64,000 bases of DNA from Streptomyces sp. NBC_01408 (GTDB lineage: Bacteria; Actinomycetota; Actinomycetes; Streptomycetales; Streptomycetaceae), in contig NZ_JAPEPJ010000003.1 in the NCBI RefSeq assembly GCF_026340255.1, forward strand, positions 806,001 through 870,000, in the 5' to 3' direction. Below, piece after piece: positions 61,329-64,000 of this stretch. Position numbers and translations under genes: made by a program. Below the pieces are notes generated by a model, which was not told where the DNA came from, did no database searches, and saw nothing but the letters and a program-made list of their open reading frames with translations. Within the stretch, counting starts at the first letter, position 1. Every line of letters starts with the position of its first letter.

Positions 61329-61913
61329 ATGCGTACCCCTTCCAGGAAGCGCCGTCTTGCCATCGCCGCTTCCCTCGCCAACGCCACCGGCGCCACCGCG
61401 GGCTTCACCGCCCACCTCCTCGGATGCGACCCCGACACCTCGGTGTCGGTCGGAGTCCTCGTCAGCGGCACCGTCGGAGACCTCCTGAAGCAGTGGGCGT
61501 CTCCCGGCGACCAGCTGACCGAGCCCGTCGACACGGCCGAGCCCGTCGACACGGCCGAGCCCGCCGGGCCCGCCGGGCCCGCCGGGACGACCGCCCCGGC
61601 AGGCACCGACGAGCCGGCCACGGACCGCGCCCCGGCCGAGGCCCACCGGCCGGCGGCCGACGGCCGCGTTCACCACGGCACCGGCCGTGCTCACGGCCAC
61701 GACGTCGTCCGCCCGGGGTACGCCCGGTGCGCCCGCCGGACCGGACTGCCGTCCACCACCGCGGCGCCCGGGCCGTCCCGGACGGCGGCACCGGCCGCTC
61801 CCCGCCACGCCGGCCACCGGCATCTGCACCGGGGGGCCCAGAAGTTCGTGCGGCGCGTCCACGGGCGCGCGGCCGGGCCCCAGGAGGTGACGGGGTCCGG
61901 TGGCGCGTCCTGA
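61329..61913 (+). CDS. Hypothetical Ala/Pro/Arg-rich protein, possible membrane N-terminus
   Basis: A 194-residue protein. Residues about 8-55 are weakly hydrophobic ([40 protein letters not shown]) and could form one or two membrane helices. A two-copy 18-bp repeat (61521-61556) then gives [12 protein letters not shown], followed by PAGPAGPAG and an Arg/His-rich end. ATG 61329 follows AGGAGATGAG. It overlaps the next gene by 14 bases, so they are coupled. No family recognised; the C-terminal half may be poorly conserved. Confidence 0.6.
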   Translation: MRTPSRKRRLAIAASLANATGATAGFTAHLLGCDPDTSVSVGVLVSGTVGDLLKQWASPGDQLTEPVDTAEPVDTAEPAGPAGPAGTTAPAGTDEPATDRAPAEAHRPAADGRVHHGTGRAHGHDVVRPGYARCARRTGLPSTTAAPGPSRTAAPAAPRHAGHRHLHRGAQKFVRRVHGRAAGPQEVTGSGGAS

Positions 61914-62877
61914 GAAGGAGATCCCCGCAAATGCGCTGATGGAGGTGGCGGAGCTGGCCCGCGAACTGCGGGCGCTCCGGCGCCGCAGCAACCTGACCTA
62001 CAGGGAACTGGCCTCCACCTCGCACTACTCCGCCGCGGCCCTGTCCACGGCGGCGTCGGGCCAGCGCACCCCGAAGTGGGAGATAGTCGAAGCGTTCGTC
62101 CTCGGCTGCGGCTACAAGGGCGACATGCGCGCCTGGCGCGCGATCCACCGCAACGCGCTCGCCCGTGAAGCCGGGGAGGACGCCCGCAAGAAGGCTTCGG
62201 CCGGCGAAGACACCGCCGCCGACGAGGACGTCGACGGAGCGCAGCAGGCCGAGCCGACGATCCCGGGTCCTCCGGACGGTCTGCTCGCCCTCGTCCAGCA
62301 GTTCATGGAGACGCACAAGGGAGACGAGCTCCAGCGGGTCACGAGCCCGACCGTGGACCACGTGCACACGGCCCTGGCCCTGTGCACCACGCCCCAGGAC
62401 GTGCTGTCCGTCATGCGCGAGGTGGTCGCCGACAGAGGGCTGACCAGCGCCGACCTGGAGAAGCGCAGCCGCCGGCTGTACCCGATCTCCAGCACGACGT
62501 TCGCAGCCGTCCTCAACGGGGACGAACTCCCCACCACCGAGTGGCTGCACATCTTCCTGACCACCTGCGGTATGGAACCGGCTCGCACCCTGATCTGGCA
62601 CCACACGGTGTCCCGCATCAAGATCGCGAACCTGCGGCACCGGCACACGCCGCCGCCTATGGCCATACCGGAGTCCCCGGCCGCCGCGGAGCGGACGCTG
62701 GCAACCGTTCGCCTGGTGTTCCTGCTCCTCCTCAGCACCCTGATCGGCGTAAGCGTCGGGCTGATGGTCTTCATCACCACCCGGTCCATCACCAACGGCA
62801 TCATGGCGGGGGTGAGCATCACCAGCACAGCGCCGCTGATCGTGAGCTACGTCAGCAAGTCCCGCGGATCGGACTGA
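61900..62877 (+). CDS. Putative membrane-anchored regulator with two HTH domains
   Basis: A 325-residue protein. An XRE-like HTH is at about 22-68 ([40 protein letters not shown]). A second similar unit is at about 182-226 ([25 protein letters not shown] through [11 protein letters not shown]). Near the C-terminus are two hydrophobic segments (about 268-290, [20 protein letters not shown]; about 297-318). This suggests a DNA-binding protein held at the membrane. GTG 61900 is in the end of the previous gene; AGGAGG lies 12 bases upstream. A terminator follows. Confidence 0.72.
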   Translation: MARPEKEIPANALMEVAELARELRALRRRSNLTYRELASTSHYSAAALSTAASGQRTPKWEIVEAFVLGCGYKGDMRAWRAIHRNALAREAGEDARKKASAGEDTAADEDVDGAQQAEPTIPGPPDGLLALVQQFMETHKGDELQRVTSPTVDHVHTALALCTTPQDVLSVMREVVADRGLTSADLEKRSRRLYPISSTTFAAVLNGDELPTTEWLHIFLTTCGMEPARTLIWHHTVSRIKIANLRHRHTPPPMAIPESPAAAERTLATVRLVFLLLLSTLIGVSVGLMVFITTRSITNGIMAGVSITSTAPLIVSYVSKSRGSD

Positions 62878-62899
62878 GCCGGTCCGCCGACAGTTCGAG

Positions 62900-62931
62900 A
62901 GAGGGGCCGCCCATCCAGGGTCGGCCCCTCT
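62900..62931 (+). terminator. Terminator of the double-HTH gene
   Basis: A 10-bp stem AGAGGGGCCG / CGGCCCCTCT with a 12-base loop, 22 bases after the stop; it also faces the convergent hydrolase gene. Confidence 0.8.
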
Positions 62932-62959
62932 TCGCCGCGCCGGCCCCGCGTGACGGCGC

Positions 62960-64000
62960 TCAGCGCAGGACGGGGATCACATCGCGGGTCTCGTCGACCT
63001 CGATGCCCGCGGTGCGGCGGCCGAGCGCTTCCGGGGGCGCCTCGTCCGCACAGACGGTGCCCCGTGCGGGCAGCGCCAGGGTGGCGAGGTAGTCCGTGAC
63101 CAGGGCGCTGACGCACGCGCTCCGGTTGTAGGCGGTGTGTCCCTCACCGGCGAAGGTCAGCAGCCGCCCGTTGTCCAGCGTCCCGGCGAGGGCCACGGCG
63201 TCCTGGTACGGGGTGTCCGGGTCCCCGGTCGTGCCGAGGACCAGGATCGGGGCGGAACCGGCCGCCCGGTAGGAGCCCTCGTAGCGGCTCGGGCGCTCCG
63301 CCGGCCACTGGGCGCAGGTGGGCGCGTGGTTGTGGTCGTAGGTGGGCGGCCCGAGCCCGATGGGCGGTCCCAGCAGGGGAGCGGCGGCGATCTCGGCGCC
63401 GACCAGCGCGCCCAGGAGCACGGTGCTGGTCGGATACGCGCGGTCGGCGCACTCGACGGCCGTGTTGACGTTGAGGAAGTCGAAGGACGCCGGCGAGGGC
63501 GGGGACAGCAGGAACGAACCCTGCCGCACCTGGGCCGCCCGCAGGGCCTCCCCCAGGGCGGGCCAGATCTCCTTGCCCGCGTTGATGTTGAACATCAGAC
63601 GGTAGGCGAGGGTGTAGCCGGTGGCCGGGCGTCCGCTCGCCGTGATGACCGGGTCGGCGTCCAGCGCCCGCTTGAGCTCTTCGAAGGCCTGCCGCGGCCG
63701 GCCTTCGCCGAATCCGCACGCGGTGGCGTTCTGCGCGCACCAGTCCAGGAACCGGCCGACCGCCGCGTCCAGGGCGACGAACTGCGCGGCGTCGTACGCG
63801 TACGGCACGTCGGCGTAGCGACGCGGATCGTATCCCCCGTCCAGGACCATGGCGCGCACGCGCCGGGGGAACTGCGCGGCGTAGACGGTGCCGGCGTAAC
63901 TGCCGAAGGAACGGCCGTAGAAACTGACCGTCTCCTCGCCGAGGGCCTGGCGCAGCAGGTCGATGTCCTTGGCGTTCGAGGCGGTGCCGATGAACGGCAC
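62960..64000 (-). CDS. Alpha/beta hydrolase with TAP-like C-terminal domain (5' end outside window)
   Basis: 346 residues of the C-terminal part are visible. Nucleophile elbow GRSFGSYAG (GxSxG), catalytic Asp in GTTGDPDTPY and His in GEGHTAYNRS match the tripeptidyl-aminopeptidase-like (TAP/SlpD) family, usually secreted. Cys residues in NATACGFG, VECADRAY and CAQWP fit extracellular disulphides. The frame continues past base 64000, so the start and signal peptide are not seen. Substrate probably peptides or esters; not determinable. Confidence 0.9.
   Translation of the reverse strand: MPFIGTASNAKDIDLLRQALGEETVSFYGRSFGSYAGTVYAAQFPRRVRAMVLDGGYDPRRYADVPYAYDAAQFVALDAAVGRFLDWCAQNATACGFGEGRPRQAFEELKRALDADPVITASGRPATGYTLAYRLMFNINAGKEIWPALGEALRAAQVRQGSFLLSPPSPASFDFLNVNTAVECADRAYPTSTVLLGALVGAEIAAAPLLGPPIGLGPPTYDHNHAPTCAQWPAERPSRYEGSYRAAGSAPILVLGTTGDPDTPYQDAVALAGTLDNGRLLTFAGEGHTAYNRSACVSALVTDYLATLALPARGTVCADEAPPEALGRRTAGIEVDETRDVIPVLR

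Overview
The window is about 64 kb of high-GC actinobacterial chromosome and reads as a Streptomyces core region. Support comes from very GC-rich third codon positions, frequent GTG/TTG starts, and gene order matching (from memory) the S. coelicolor block that runs from amtB, nsdA and ftsY through smc, mutM, rnc, recG, thiDL, ddl, gpsA, hupS, leuCD, ndgR and gltX to two tandem conservons. Strain-specific content appears as insertions into this backbone and as an accessory right end.

Region 1 (1-9.4 kb): start of amtB (cut by the window edge) behind a GlnR-like box; the differentiation regulator nsdA; a primase/polymerase-domain protein; the SRP receptor ftsY; an NCS1 permease followed by a luciferase-like oxidoreductase; and the glucose permease glcP. 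Region 2 (9.4-19.3 kb): smc with an unusual insertion in its hinge, a small coiled-coil protein, acylphosphatase, a secreted CAP protein, a divergent flavodoxin/HxlR pair, then mutM, rnc, rpmF and a YceD-family protein. Region 3 (19.4-33.2 kb): a coiled-coil protein, coaD-rsmD (ATGA overlap), recG, a DAK2 kinase, rpmB, thiD-thiL (ATGA overlap), an Lrp-type ligand-binding protein, a lipoprotein, ddlA, the plsC-gpsA pair (GTGA overlap) and cofC.

Region 4 (33.3-41.7 kb): hupS, leuC-leuD with divergent ndgR, five tRNA genes (three Glu, two Gln), a HAD phosphatase, and gltX overlapping a fumarylacetoacetase-family gene. The tRNA array contains exactly the two isoacceptor families that a non-discriminating GluRS would charge. 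Region 5 (41.5-52.6 kb): a small repeat-bearing peptide, then conservons cvn1 and cvn2. Each encodes a membrane histidine-kinase-like protein (A), a roadblock protein (B), a DUF742 protein (C) and a Ras-like GTPase (D). Genes B and D are nearly identical between the two copies, while A has diverged.

Region 6 (52.7-60.1 kb): an acyl-CoA carboxylase locus (accB with an epsilon-subunit gene on each side) directly abuts a gamma-butyrolactone-type signalling cassette: an AfsA-like synthase, an NmrA-type reductase and an ArpA/ScbR-type receptor. ARE-like palindromes lie in the control regions. A multicopper oxidase and a DUF6059 peptide follow. Region 7 (60.1-64 kb): a gene-poor stretch with strong hairpins and two doubtful micro-ORFs, a two-gene unit whose second product looks like a membrane-anchored regulator with two helix-turn-helix domains, and the 3' part of a secreted TAP-family hydrolase gene.

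The signals most worth follow-up are the palindromic repeat embedded in the smc hinge, the butyrolactone cassette fused to the acyl-CoA carboxylase locus, the homogenised conservon genes, the membrane-tethered double-HTH protein, and the two-repeat peptide upstream of cvn1.
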